Assembly: GCA_903932565.1 (NCBI GenBank)
Contig: CAIZGQ010000661.1
Span: 1 to 8,523, forward strand
DNA: 8,523 bases
Direction of reading: 5' to 3'
Origin: an uncultured Hyphomicrobiales bacterium
GTDB taxonomy: Bacteria > Pseudomonadota > Alphaproteobacteria > Rhizobiales > Beijerinckiaceae
Of this stretch, positions 1 through 6,689 are shown piece after piece; the first letter of the stretch is position 1, and every line of letters starts with the position of its first letter. The notes below the pieces were generated by a model. The model was not told the origin of the DNA, searched no databases, and worked only from the letters and a program-made list of their open reading frames with translations. The translations under genes were made by a program, and so were the position numbers.

Positions 1-858
1 TCGCTGTGCGGCATTGCAGGCAATCGGCTTCTTCGTATCTATGAGAAGATTAAACCAGTAGCTGGTTTCTTCGATGTTTGGACTGCCTTGCGTCCAGATC
101 GCACCGTCATACTCATCCGCGTTGAGGATGGCCTGCACGTGATTGGTCACGCGGGCCAGGGCGGGGCGCGGTGGCGGCGATCCCAGGTGATAGGGCTTGT
201 AAGGAAAGAAATTTTTGCCAGACGTTTCAGGCGGGATGTCCCCCTCACCTTGGTCAGAGCGTTGGCTTGCAGGCAGCCCGCTCATGTAGCCAGCTGGCGG
301 TAGGACTCGAAAGAAGTCCACGTCCGCCAGGCTCGAAATGATGCCGGATGTGCCGTCGACATCAATGCCCAGGCGATCAATCTCTTCAAAGCTGCGCGAG
401 CCGTCCGGGAAAAATCCCTGCCGGGCCTGCGCGCGCGCAGCACCTGGGCTCGCACACTCGTCGTCCCAAGCCTGCCCGTTGGCCTGGCGCGCCATGTAGG
501 GCAGGGGATACAGCCCATCGCTGGGATGAAGCTCAATTTCATAGACCGGCTTATCAGCTTCACTTTGGCGGCTTTTGGAAAAGCTGCCGTCTGGTGCGAC
601 AAAACCGTCTGGCGGCCCATAAAGTTGCCCGGCATCGCTCTCCAGCGGATGTGCCGAGAATTGCTCGACAAAGACTTTCACCGGCGCCGCAAGCCGTTGC
701 GCGCGCAGCGCGTCGAACTTGAGAGGTTCGCCTTGTGCATCGACACGCAATGGCAGACCGTGGTGACTGCGAGCCTTGTTGGACGTAACCAGTGGCGGCG
801 TGTTCTGTATCGTTGCAGTTGGCCCAGCCATATGGGCTATTCGAATCTTCTTGGACAT
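1..858 (-). CDS. Asparaginase/glutaminase-like protein, divergent, N-terminal 286 residues (C-terminus beyond window)
   Basis: The frame is open from ATG at 858 to the left edge (286 codons, no stop), so the protein is incomplete. The end of the visible part resembles the type I/II asparaginase core: a DGAIW strand, then TQGSPNIEETSYW (residues 256-268), then KPI and an alanine-rich turn at 277-285. This corresponds to the family segment THGTDT-LEETAYF...KPVV. The N-terminal IAHMAGPTATI (7-17) could be the first Thr loop (family GGT-I). Two things are odd. The second motif has Gln, Ser, Pro and Asn where the family has His, Thr, Asp and Thr, so the usual Thr-Asp catalytic pair is missing. About 240 residues separate the two motifs, where ordinary enzymes have roughly 75. 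It is probably an amidohydrolase with another substrate, or a non-catalytic relative. The start is supported by GGAG five bases upstream and an in-frame stop at 895-897. It lies 36 bp downstream of the cysteine hydrolase gene, probably in one operon. Family assignment is fairly sure; function is unknown. Confidence 0.72.
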   Translation of the reverse strand, partial: MSKKIRIAHMAGPTATIQNTPPLVTSNKARSHHGLPLRVDAQGEPLKFDALRAQRLAAPVKVFVEQFSAHPLESDAGQLYGPPDGFVAPDGSFSKSRQSEADKPVYEIELHPSDGLYPLPYMARQANGQAWDDECASPGAARAQARQGFFPDGSRSFEEIDRLGIDVDGTSGIISSLADVDFFRVLPPAGYMSGLPASQRSDQGEGDIPPETSGKNFFPYKPYHLGSPPPRPALARVTNHVQAILNADEYDGAIWTQGSPNIEETSYWFNLLIDTKKPIACNAAQR

Positions 859-894
859 TGTCACTCCGCGCGCAACGGCATGGAAAGCGGGATA

Positions 895-1593
895 TCAGGC
901 GGCCACGCGGTCGCGGCCACGTTCAAGTGATGCCAGCGCTTCATCCACTGTCTGCACGTCGCCGAACACGGCATAGAACGCAGAGAGCGCAGCTGCATGT
1001 TCCCGATCCGTATAGGTGGCCGTTGCATCCGACACCATGACAACCTTGAAGTTCAGCATCATCGCATCGCGGGCTGAGCTCTCGCAGCAAACATTCGTGG
1101 CCGTGCCAGCAATCAACAGCGTATCGATATCGCGTGCACGCAAGTGGGCCTCAAGTGCGGATGATCCTTGAATGAAGGCGCTGAATCGCTTCTTCACAAT
1201 CTGCGCGTCGTCCGGTCTGGCGTCCATCAGATGCCATAAGTCATGGCCTTCCGCGCCTTCCGTCATGCTCGCATAGCGTGTTGCCATGCGCTCCGGTGTC
1301 ATGAGGGTCTCATGAAAAGAAGACCAGCTGTCGCGCGTATCGTTGGTACTATTTTTAATCCAAACGACATGCCCGCCAGCAGCGCGAAGACCAGCGGCAA
1401 GCCTATTGATGTTGGGAACAATATCTCGCGCCAGCGGCACTTCCCCCGGAAAGCCCGGTTTTACAAAGTGGTTCTGCATATCGATGACCACGAGCGCCGT
1501 GCGCTTTGGCGAGATGATATCAAACGCGTGCGGGCGCCCAACACGCCGCGTGACGCGGTCGACCATGTCCTCAGCAAGCTGGAACTTATGCAT
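895..1593 (-). CDS. Isochorismatase-family cysteine hydrolase (amidohydrolase)
   Basis: This is a 232-residue protein of usual length for the family that includes N-carbamoylsarcosine amidase, ureidoacrylate hydrolase RutB, nicotinamidase and biuret hydrolase. These cytoplasmic enzymes hydrolyse small amides or ureides through a Cys-Asp-Lys triad. All three can be placed: Asp38 in VVIDMQNHF, Lys134 in KKRFSAF, and Cys169 in TATNVCCESSARDA, where the residue before Cys belongs to the usual cis-peptide loop. The K-x-R-x-SAF and TNVCCES wording is closer to N-carbamoylsarcosine amidase/RutB-type proteins than to nicotinamidases, but it does not fix the substrate. The start at ATG 1593 was chosen because the conserved domain begins shortly after it. 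The frame runs open to 1899, but that extension crosses the control region and the opposite gene's start. The upstream GGGGG is only a fair ribosome binding site. Next to an AtzD-family gene, biuret-like or ureido-acid substrates are plausible. Confidence 0.88.
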   Translation of the reverse strand: MHKFQLAEDMVDRVTRRVGRPHAFDIISPKRTALVVIDMQNHFVKPGFPGEVPLARDIVPNINRLAAGLRAAGGHVVWIKNSTNDTRDSWSSFHETLMTPERMATRYASMTEGAEGHDLWHLMDARPDDAQIVKKRFSAFIQGSSALEAHLRARDIDTLLIAGTATNVCCESSARDAMMLNFKVVMVSDATATYTDREHAAALSAFYAVFGDVQTVDEALASLERGRDRVAA

Positions 1594-1660
1594 CCAAACC
1601 CCCGGCTGTTGTCGCAAATTCGATACGCTATTCAGCCCCACAAATCCGCCGCCGGGCAAG

Positions 1661-1689
1661 TTCTTTCTGAAGCGGACAATTTCTTTCTG
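1661..1689. repeat. Direct repeat TTCTTTCTG, two copies 20 bp apart
   Basis: Identical 9-mers TTCTTTCTG lie at 1661-1669 and 1681-1689, start to start 20 bp, close to two helical turns, so both face the same side of the DNA. They lie between the divergent genes, nearer the cysteine hydrolase. The repeat is certain; a role as tandem regulator sites is inference. Confidence 0.4.
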
Positions 1690-1746
1690 GTCAGCCACGC
1701 AAAGGTGCAGGTGGGGAAAATATAAATTGGATCGGTCAGGGCATCT

Positions 1747-1761
1747 CTGTTCAGTTAACAG
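1747..1761. repeat. Inverted repeat CTGTT-N5-AACAG, possible operator
   Basis: CTGTT (1747-1751) and AACAG (1757-1761) are perfect inverted arms around CAGTT. The size suits a dimeric regulator half-site pair. It lies 49 bp before the leader ORF start and beside the AT-rich patch at 1719-1728. Five-base arms are short and could occur by chance, so an operator role is only a suggestion. Confidence 0.3.
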
Positions 1762-1809
1762 TCGTTTTGCCGTGCCTCTGTCGACCCTGGCGAAGCCATT
1801 GGAGGTAAC

Positions 1810-1881
1810 ATGGGCATTTGGTGCAGCGTGGCACGGTGGTTGCAGGTTCATGCGCACCTCAGCGTTGGAGCTTGCAAATGA
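1810..1881 (+). CDS. Possible 23-residue leader peptide coupled to the binding-protein gene
   Basis: ATG at 1810 follows an excellent Shine-Dalgarno, GGAGG at 1801-1805 with a 4-base spacer. The frame encodes 23 residues, including two Trp, two Cys and two His, and ends with TGA at 1879-1881. That stop overlaps the ATG of the next gene as ATGA (1878-1881), the usual arrangement for translational coupling. The peptide has no recognisable domain or signal sequence. The overlap alone is weak evidence, because genes starting ATGAA always give a TGA in that frame. The strong ribosome binding site is what makes it worth listing. It could regulate translation of the transporter operon, or it could be chance. 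Confidence 0.35.
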   Translation: MGIWCSVARWLQVHAHLSVGACK

Positions 1882-2903
1882 ACAAGTGGATTGGCTCACT
1901 CCTCGCGGCTGCCCTCAGCGCCGCGTCATTCAGCGTCATGTCCGGCACCGCTCTGGCTGAGGAGAAGATCAAGCTCAAGATGGCCGAGGTTGTCCGGTCC
2001 CAGTTTTACATTCCCATGTATGTGGCATTGGCCAAAGGCTTTGTGGCTGATGAGGGCCTCGAGGTGGAGATGGTGACCACCAACGCCGGGGACCGGACCG
2101 GTGCGCTGGTGCTGTCTGGACAGGCGGACTTTGGTCTCGCGGGGCCCGAGGTACCAATCTACATCTACAATGGGGAGTCGGCCGACAAGCCGGTTATCTT
2201 CAGCGCCCTGACGACAACGGATGGTCTGTTTTTCGTGTCCCGCACGAAAATCGATCATTTCGACTGGTCCATGATCAACGGCAAGAAAATCATGGGGTGG
2301 CGCCCCGGGAGCACGCCGGAACTTTATCTTGAGTACGTCTTTAAAAAGCACGGTGTGGATGAAGCGACGATCAAGGGGATCGTGACGAATATAGGGCCCG
2401 CGGCGCGTGACGGCGCGTGGCTGTCTGGCGTTGGCGACTTTGGCATTTTCAATGAGCCGAATTTGAGCAAGCTGGAGAAAGAGGGTGTTGCCACCTTTGT
2501 TGCGTCGGTCGGTAAAGAAGTTGGGCGCGCGGATTACACAATCTTTTTTGCCAAGAAGAGCTGGCTTGAGAAAAACGCTGTCGCTGCTCAGAAATGGACA
2601 AATGCAATCGCAAAGGCACAAGCCTGGGTGCAGAGCGCTGACACCAAGGATATCGCCGCCGCGATCATGCCGTATTTTCCAGCGCTTTCGATGGAAGACA
2701 ACATCGCGGTTGTGAGCCGCTATCGCAACATCGGCGTGAACATTTGGGCGGACAGCACCATTGTTGACAAAGCCGGACTTGCCAAGGCGCAAGAGATCAT
2801 GGTCATCGGTGGCGTCCTCCCAGCGGATAAGACCGTGGCTTACGAAAACATCGTGACAACCGAATTTGCGCAGAAGGCTCAAGCAAAACTTGGGACTCAT
2901 TGA
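1878..2903 (+). CDS. ABC transporter periplasmic binding protein, NMT1/THI5-like (first of two)
   Basis: This 341-residue protein would capture the substrate in the periplasm for the ATPase and permease that follow. It has a Sec signal peptide: Lys at 3, a hydrophobic stretch at about 5-22, and probable cleavage after ALA (25-27). The mature start, FYIPMYVALAKGF at 43-55 followed by EGLEVEMV, is the classic NMT1/SsuA-like first strand and helix. Further family features are GALVLSGQADFGLAG (75-89) and GWRPGSTPELYLEYV (140-154), in the hinge and ligand-loop region. Relatives bind thiamine pyrimidines, riboflavin, sulfonates or nitrate; the sequence does not identify the ligand. The start at 1878 was chosen because GGAG lies 7 bases upstream and the signal peptide begins there; the frame is open further up but lacks a good start. 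The ATPase gene starts 11 bp after its stop. Confidence 0.9.
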   Translation: MNKWIGSLLAAALSAASFSVMSGTALAEEKIKLKMAEVVRSQFYIPMYVALAKGFVADEGLEVEMVTTNAGDRTGALVLSGQADFGLAGPEVPIYIYNGESADKPVIFSALTTTDGLFFVSRTKIDHFDWSMINGKKIMGWRPGSTPELYLEYVFKKHGVDEATIKGIVTNIGPAARDGAWLSGVGDFGIFNEPNLSKLEKEGVATFVASVGKEVGRADYTIFFAKKSWLEKNAVAAQKWTNAIAKAQAWVQSADTKDIAAAIMPYFPALSMEDNIAVVSRYRNIGVNIWADSTIVDKAGLAKAQEIMVIGGVLPADKTVAYENIVTTEFAQKAQAKLGTH

Positions 2904-2914
2904 AAGGCCAAGAC

Positions 2915-3700
2915 ATGGCTGTTCAAGCAGCGGTATCTGTCGAGAACGTCTCGCTCAGTTATTTTACGCCAGAGCGCGAAACGTTGGCGTTATCCAACAT
3001 TTCATTTGACATCAACAATGGTGAATTCATCGCCATTGTTGGTTCATCGGGATGCGGAAAGAGCACGCTGCTATCTTTAATGTCTGGGCTCATCAAGCCC
3101 TCGCAAGGCTCCATAAGTGTCGGCGGACGTGCCGTGGACGCGCCCTCGCCACGCGTCGGCTACATGTTTCAGAAAGATACGCTGCTGGAGTGGCGCACAG
3201 TCCTGGAAAACGTCTTGATTGGCGCAGAATTGCTTGGCCTTGACATGAAGGCCGCCAAAATTCGCGCCAAGGATTTGCTGACACGATATGGCCTTGGCGA
3301 GTTTCTCCATGCTTTCCCCGCGCAGCTGTCGGGCGGAATGCGCCAACGTGCGGCACTTGCCAGAACGCTGTGCCCTAATCCTGATCTTCTGCTGCTGGAT
3401 GAACCGTTTTCAGCGCTCGATTATCAAATCAGATTGGCGTTGTCTGAAGAGATTGCAGCGATTTTGCGGGCGGAAAACAAGACAGTCATACTCGTCACGC
3501 ATGACATTGGTGAGGCCATCTCCATGGCAACCCGTGTCGTGGTCATGAGCCGCCGTCCGGGTCGCATCAAGTCAGAACATCACATCTCGTTTCCAAGTTT
3601 CGGGGCCACGCGGCCAACACCGCTGGATGCGCGCAAATGTCCAGAGTTTGCCGGATATTTCCAGACGATTTGGGACGAGCTCGACTTGCACCAGATCTGA
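2915..3700 (+). CDS. ABC transporter ATP-binding protein (SsuB/TauB/ThiZ-like)
   Basis: This 261-residue cytoplasmic ATPase powers the importer. Every nucleotide-binding motif is present: Walker A GSSGCGKST (43-51), Q-loop Gln86, signature LSGGM (138-142), Walker B LLLLDEP (158-164), D-loop SALD (166-169) and the switch His196. The MRQRAALARTL following the signature and the C-terminal RPGRI segment are typical of the ATPases that serve taurine, alkanesulfonate, nitrate and pyrimidine-precursor importers. ATG 2915 was chosen because AAAGG lies about 7 bases upstream (2903-2907); a TTG at 2900 would overlap the preceding gene and add only five residues. It sits between the first binding protein and the permease, so these form one system. 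Nothing unusual is seen. Confidence 0.95.
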   Translation: MAVQAAVSVENVSLSYFTPERETLALSNISFDINNGEFIAIVGSSGCGKSTLLSLMSGLIKPSQGSISVGGRAVDAPSPRVGYMFQKDTLLEWRTVLENVLIGAELLGLDMKAAKIRAKDLLTRYGLGEFLHAFPAQLSGGMRQRAALARTLCPNPDLLLLDEPFSALDYQIRLALSEEIAAILRAENKTVILVTHDIGEAISMATRVVVMSRRPGRIKSEHHISFPSFGATRPTPLDARKCPEFAGYFQTIWDELDLHQI

Positions 3701-3733
3701 CCAGACCTGCCCCAGATTGGAGAGGGTGTCATC

Positions 3734-4600
3734 ATGACAATGGATGCCGTGAGTTCGCAGTCGTCGAGAAGCCCTGTTCGAAGCGGCAATTCTGAGAGTG
3801 CCGCCTACCAGGCATACCGTCGTCGGCGGCGGCTTGAAACCTGGTTTGTCAAAGGCATGCAGGTCGGCCTTGTTGCCCTTTTGTTGTTGGTTTGGGAAGT
3901 TGCTCCACGCATGGGCTGGATCAATCCCATGCTCACAAGTTATCCGTCGGCGATTTTCAGAACCCTGGCGATGATCGCAGCCGACGGAACACTCGCTCTG
4001 CATACTTGGACAACGCTCAGTGAAATTCTGGTCGGGTTCATCGGCGGCATGGTGTTGGGTACGCTGATTGCAATTGCGCTTTGGGCTTCGCCGATGCTGT
4101 ACCGGATCACAGATCCGTTTATTGTCGTTCTCAACGCTCTGCCAAAAATCGCACTCGTTCCGATTTTTTATATCTGGCTGGGTGATATGGCCTCGATTTA
4201 CGCGATGGCAATTGCAGTCAGTCTCTTCGTGACTGTCTTGATGCTTTATTCCGGTTTCCAATCCATTGATACGGACAAGATAAGACTGGTTCGATTGTTC
4301 GGGGCTTCGAAATTTCGCATTCTGACCAAAATTGTTTTGCCGGGCAGTGTTCCCACCATGGTGTCGACGGTAAAGGTCAACATTGGCCTTGCACTTGTCG
4401 GTGTAATCGTGGGGGAGTTTCAGGCAGCAAAAGCCGGGCTTGGTTATCTCATCACCTATGGAAGCCAGATTTTCCAGATCAACCTGGTCATGGCCGCAGT
4501 GCTCGTGCTCGCACTTATCTCGTCCGTTCTGTTCATGATCGTGCAAGGATTGCTGACGACTGTCCTGAAGCGGTACCGTTTGGACTCCATCGCGACATAG
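3734..4600 (+). CDS. ABC transporter permease (SsuC/TauC/ThiX-like)
   Basis: This 288-residue inner-membrane channel subunit belongs to the BPD_transp_1 family. A polar, Arg-rich N-terminal tail (1-40, with a run of five Arg at 29-33) precedes about six hydrophobic segments near 42-58, 98-118, 126-148, 153-174, 213-230 and 251-275. The cytoplasmic coupling (EAA-type) loop is RLFGASKFRILTKIVLPGSV (187-206), which contacts the ATPase. NALPKIALVPIFYIWLG (134-150) is the usual conserved segment of this subfamily. ATG 3734 has GGAGAGGG at 3719-3726; a second ATG at 3740 is possible. The gene starts 33 bp after the ATPase stop. Only one permease gene is visible, so the complex probably contains a homodimer. 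Confidence 0.94.
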   Translation: MTMDAVSSQSSRSPVRSGNSESAAYQAYRRRRRLETWFVKGMQVGLVALLLLVWEVAPRMGWINPMLTSYPSAIFRTLAMIAADGTLALHTWTTLSEILVGFIGGMVLGTLIAIALWASPMLYRITDPFIVVLNALPKIALVPIFYIWLGDMASIYAMAIAVSLFVTVLMLYSGFQSIDTDKIRLVRLFGASKFRILTKIVLPGSVPTMVSTVKVNIGLALVGVIVGEFQAAKAGLGYLITYGSQIFQINLVMAAVLVLALISSVLFMIVQGLLTTVLKRYRLDSIAT

Positions 4601-4633
4601 ACTGAAAACGAGTCTCGTCGTTGATATGAAGAA

Positions 4634-4649
4634 TGCGGTGATGCCCGCA
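4634..4649 (+). repeat. Short hairpin in the permease-to-second-binding-protein gap
   Basis: TGCGG (4634-4638) and CCGCA (4645-4649) can pair around a 6-base loop. It lies in the 78-bp gap before the second binding-protein gene, the longest gap inside block B. There is no T-tract, so it is not a classic terminator. It could protect mRNA ends or set the relative expression of the last gene, or be chance. Confidence 0.25.
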
Positions 4650-4678
4650 CTTAGAAGCAGAATATTTGGGGAGTTGAC

Positions 4679-5656
4679 ATGAAGCGCCGCATTTTCGCCT
4701 GTCTGGTTGCCAGCTTTGTTATGGCGGGCTCGACGTTCGCGCAGGCAGCAGATACTGTTTCGCTGCCTGTGGCTGTGATCGGCGTCAGCGTTTCCATTTG
4801 GCCGGCCATCGTTGGCAAGGAAAAAGGCTTCTTCGATGAAGAGGGCCTTCACATTGAAATCACAACCGCTGGATCGAGCGCTCGTTCCTTGCAGCAGGTC
4901 GCCGCTGGCGCTGTTGATATCGGCAGTTCCTCAATGGTTGATACAGTCCGCGCGATTGATGCTGGCGCTGAGCTGAAAACCTTTACAAACAGTCTGGCCG
5001 TTGGAACGCACAGCCTGATCGCTGCCAAAGACATCAAGTCCATCAAGGACCTGAAGGGCAAGCGCGTGATGACCGGCGGCAAAGGCGACATTACAAATTT
5101 ATGGTGGGGCGCGGCCGCGCGTAAAAACGACCTTGATCCCAATCGCGATGTTGAGCTTATGTTCTCAGGCTCGACTGCCAATCGGCTTGCCTCGCTCTAT
5201 GCGGGCGGAATCGAAGCGACGGTTCTGTCCACGCCGCAAAGCTTCCAGGCGATCCAGGAGGGCTGGACTGACCTTGGCCCAGTTGCGCCGTATTTGGGCG
5301 AGTTTCCAATGATGATTTGGCACGTCAACACCAAATGGGCTGCGACGCATGAAGCTTCTGTTGTTGGCTTTGTCAAAGCGCATAACAAGGCAGTGCGTTA
5401 CATGGTCGATCCTGCGCATCGGCAGGAAGTCTCCGAGATGCTTGCAAAGGCTTCGAACTCAAGCGTCGACGACGCACTGAAGACCTGGGATCTTTGCGTT
5501 CAGATTGGCGCCTTTGTGGCAGACGGCTCGGTCTCGCCGCAAGCCATACAACGCGTGACGGAAACGTTGCTCGCTTCGGGCGATATCAAGCCACCGGAGA
5601 AACCTGCTGCGGCCTATTATGACGGTCACTTTGTTGAGATCGCGAAGCAGAAATGA
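4679..5656 (+). CDS. Second ABC transporter periplasmic binding protein, NMT1-like
   Basis: This is a 325-residue secreted binding protein. The signal peptide has KRR at 2-4, a hydrophobic core at about 5-18 and probable cleavage after AQA (21-23). The mature part has the NMT1/SsuA-like pattern: WPAIVGKEKGFFDEEGL (41-57), QQVAAGAVDIG (72-82), SIKDLKGKRV (121-130) and an LYAGGIEATVLSTP segment (173-186). By eye it shares only the fold pattern with the first binding protein, so it is not a recent duplicate and may bind a different ligand through the same membrane complex. GGGGAG lies 5 bases before ATG 4679. It is the last gene of block B, 78 bp after the permease, and ends 37 bp from the convergent block C. 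The ligand is unknown. Confidence 0.9.
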   Translation: MKRRIFACLVASFVMAGSTFAQAADTVSLPVAVIGVSVSIWPAIVGKEKGFFDEEGLHIEITTAGSSARSLQQVAAGAVDIGSSSMVDTVRAIDAGAELKTFTNSLAVGTHSLIAAKDIKSIKDLKGKRVMTGGKGDITNLWWGAAARKNDLDPNRDVELMFSGSTANRLASLYAGGIEATVLSTPQSFQAIQEGWTDLGPVAPYLGEFPMMIWHVNTKWAATHEASVVGFVKAHNKAVRYMVDPAHRQEVSEMLAKASNSSVDDALKTWDLCVQIGAFVADGSVSPQAIQRVTETLLASGDIKPPEKPAAAYYDGHFVEIAKQK

Positions 5657-5693
5657 GCTCTTAGGAAAAATCCTCAACAAAAATCTCCAGACA
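5657..5693. other. Convergent junction of blocks B and C
   Basis: Only 37 bp separate the last codons of two converging units. A 4-bp stem AGGA/TCCT around AAAA at 5663-5674 is the only clear hairpin, and I see no strong bidirectional terminator. Transcripts may therefore overlap at their 3' ends. Confidence 0.5.
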
Positions 5694-6644
5694 TCATTGG
5701 ATTTTTCGGCGGCAAAGATCTGCAAGTGCAAGGTCCGCGATCGCAAGGCCCTGCACAATGGCGAGAACTTTGCTGTCCCGGGACCGACGTCCGTTTGCTT
5801 GCCCCGCAGCGATAGCACTCAATGTCGCAGAAATAGCGGTCGTAACTGCGTCTTTTGTGGTTTCACCGCGCGCGATCCAGTGGGACACGCTTCCAAGGAC
5901 ACTCGCAAAGCCAATGTCGTCGACAACGAATTCGTCAGCCTGGCGCAGCATGGCAACAGGGAGTTCGTGATATTCGCCCATTCCGACAATGGTCATGCCG
6001 GGCCGGAACATGTCTGACGTCATGACCGGTTCCGTCGCGGTGGTCAGCGTGACAATTCCATCTGCGCGTGTCGCCGCCTCATGGATCGGCATTGCGAGCG
6101 TTCGGCGGCCTCGGGACGAATTTTGATTTGCCAGATCTTGCGCAATCTCCAGACGCCGTGACGCGATAATCAAGTTGTGATCTGGGAATATGTCATGAAA
6201 ACCCAACGCGAATGCTGCGCCGATTTTACCTGCCCCGATGAGCGCAAATGTGTGCGCGTCCTGTGGCGCAAGATAGCGCAGCGCCAGCAGACCACATGCA
6301 GCGGTCCGGATGCGGTGCAACTCTGTCTGCGCAATGAGGCCTCGCGGTTTCGCAGTCACGGGATCAAGCAAAAGACAATAATGATGTTCGGCAATGATAC
6401 CGTCTGGCCCGACATCGCCGACAATTCGGAAGCCTGATACATTAAGGCTCGAAAGACTGCCGCCTTTGACTTTGAACTTTGTCGGTTGGCTCGGATCCGC
6501 GTCGAGAAACATGGCGGCGGGCTCAGAGAGATTTGCTTGCTCGAGGCCTTGAGCTTTGAGCACGGCGTCACACACATCCACCGCTTCCTTCATCGTCAGA
6601 AGCTTGGCTGTCTGTGTTTCATCCAGGAAAACGAAATCTTTCAT
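5694..6644 (-). CDS. Ornithine cyclodeaminase / mu-crystallin family protein
   Basis: This 316-residue protein is full length for a family of cytoplasmic NAD(P)-binding enzymes that includes ornithine cyclodeaminase, alanine dehydrogenase, ketimine or pyrroline-2-carboxylate reductases and diaminopropionate-forming enzymes. The Rossmann loop is GAGKIG (137-142), preceded by the strand FALI. The substrate-site pattern KFKVKGG (56-62) and RTAA (113-116) match the residues that hold the amino acid carboxylate. VVDD (240-243) carries the Asp expected at the catalytic position, and LAIADLALA (300-308) is the usual C-terminal helix. The true reaction cannot be read from this; interconversion of an imino acid and an amino acid is the common theme. 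The start is supported by AAGG 7 bases upstream. It follows the ring-opening amidohydrolase by 45 bp and is the last gene of block C, so it may act on a downstream product. Confidence 0.87.
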   Translation of the reverse strand: MKDFVFLDETQTAKLLTMKEAVDVCDAVLKAQGLEQANLSEPAAMFLDADPSQPTKFKVKGGSLSSLNVSGFRIVGDVGPDGIIAEHHYCLLLDPVTAKPRGLIAQTELHRIRTAACGLLALRYLAPQDAHTFALIGAGKIGAAFALGFHDIFPDHNLIIASRRLEIAQDLANQNSSRGRRTLAMPIHEAATRADGIVTLTTATEPVMTSDMFRPGMTIVGMGEYHELPVAMLRQADEFVVDDIGFASVLGSVSHWIARGETTKDAVTTAISATLSAIAAGQANGRRSRDSKVLAIVQGLAIADLALADLCRRKIQ

Positions 6645-6689
6645 CTCAAAACCTTGTTTCGATTGTGCATGCAGAGATGGGTGTGGACT

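Larger units (their letters stand above)
1594..1877. promoter_or_regulatory. Divergent control region between blocks A and B
   Basis: These 284 bp separate two divergently transcribed units and must hold both promoters. The most AT-rich patch is AATATAAATT at 1719-1728, which could serve as a -10 element in either direction; I find no convincing -35 partner at 17 bp on either strand. The region also contains a 9-bp direct repeat, a short inverted repeat and a possible leader ORF, each listed separately. No regulator gene lies in the window, so the binding protein would be encoded elsewhere. The location is certain; the exact promoters are not. Confidence 0.6.

Noticed and set aside
1594..1899. 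Upstream extension of the cysteine hydrolase frame by 102 codons to 1899
   Set aside because: It crosses the whole control region and the opposite gene's start, has no domain resemblance, and the family domain fits a start at 1593.
1926..2900. 324-codon open frame antisense to the first binding protein
   Set aside because: It is fully inside a clearly coding gene, has no ribosome binding site or domain resemblance, and reflects codon bias.
4626..4682. 18-codon ORF ending ATGA at the second binding-protein start
   Set aside because: It has no usable Shine-Dalgarno, and a TGA in this frame is automatic for a gene beginning ATGAA; unlike the 1810 ORF, nothing else supports it.
3572..4852. 426-codon open frame antisense to the ATPase end, permease and second binding protein
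   Set aside because: It spans three real genes with strong family matches. Its product is rich in His, Asn, Gln, Arg and Cys with no recognisable domain, as expected for an antisense shadow.
5663..5706. Possible terminator between the convergent blocks
   Set aside because: The AGGA/TCCT stem is only 4 bp with no T-tract. The imperfect TCCA/TGGA pairing before TTTTT lies inside the opposite gene's end and is too weak to call.
6666..6673. TGCATGCA palindrome between the ring-opening and cyclodeaminase-family genes
   Set aside because: An 8-bp palindrome is common by chance and no second copy is nearby.
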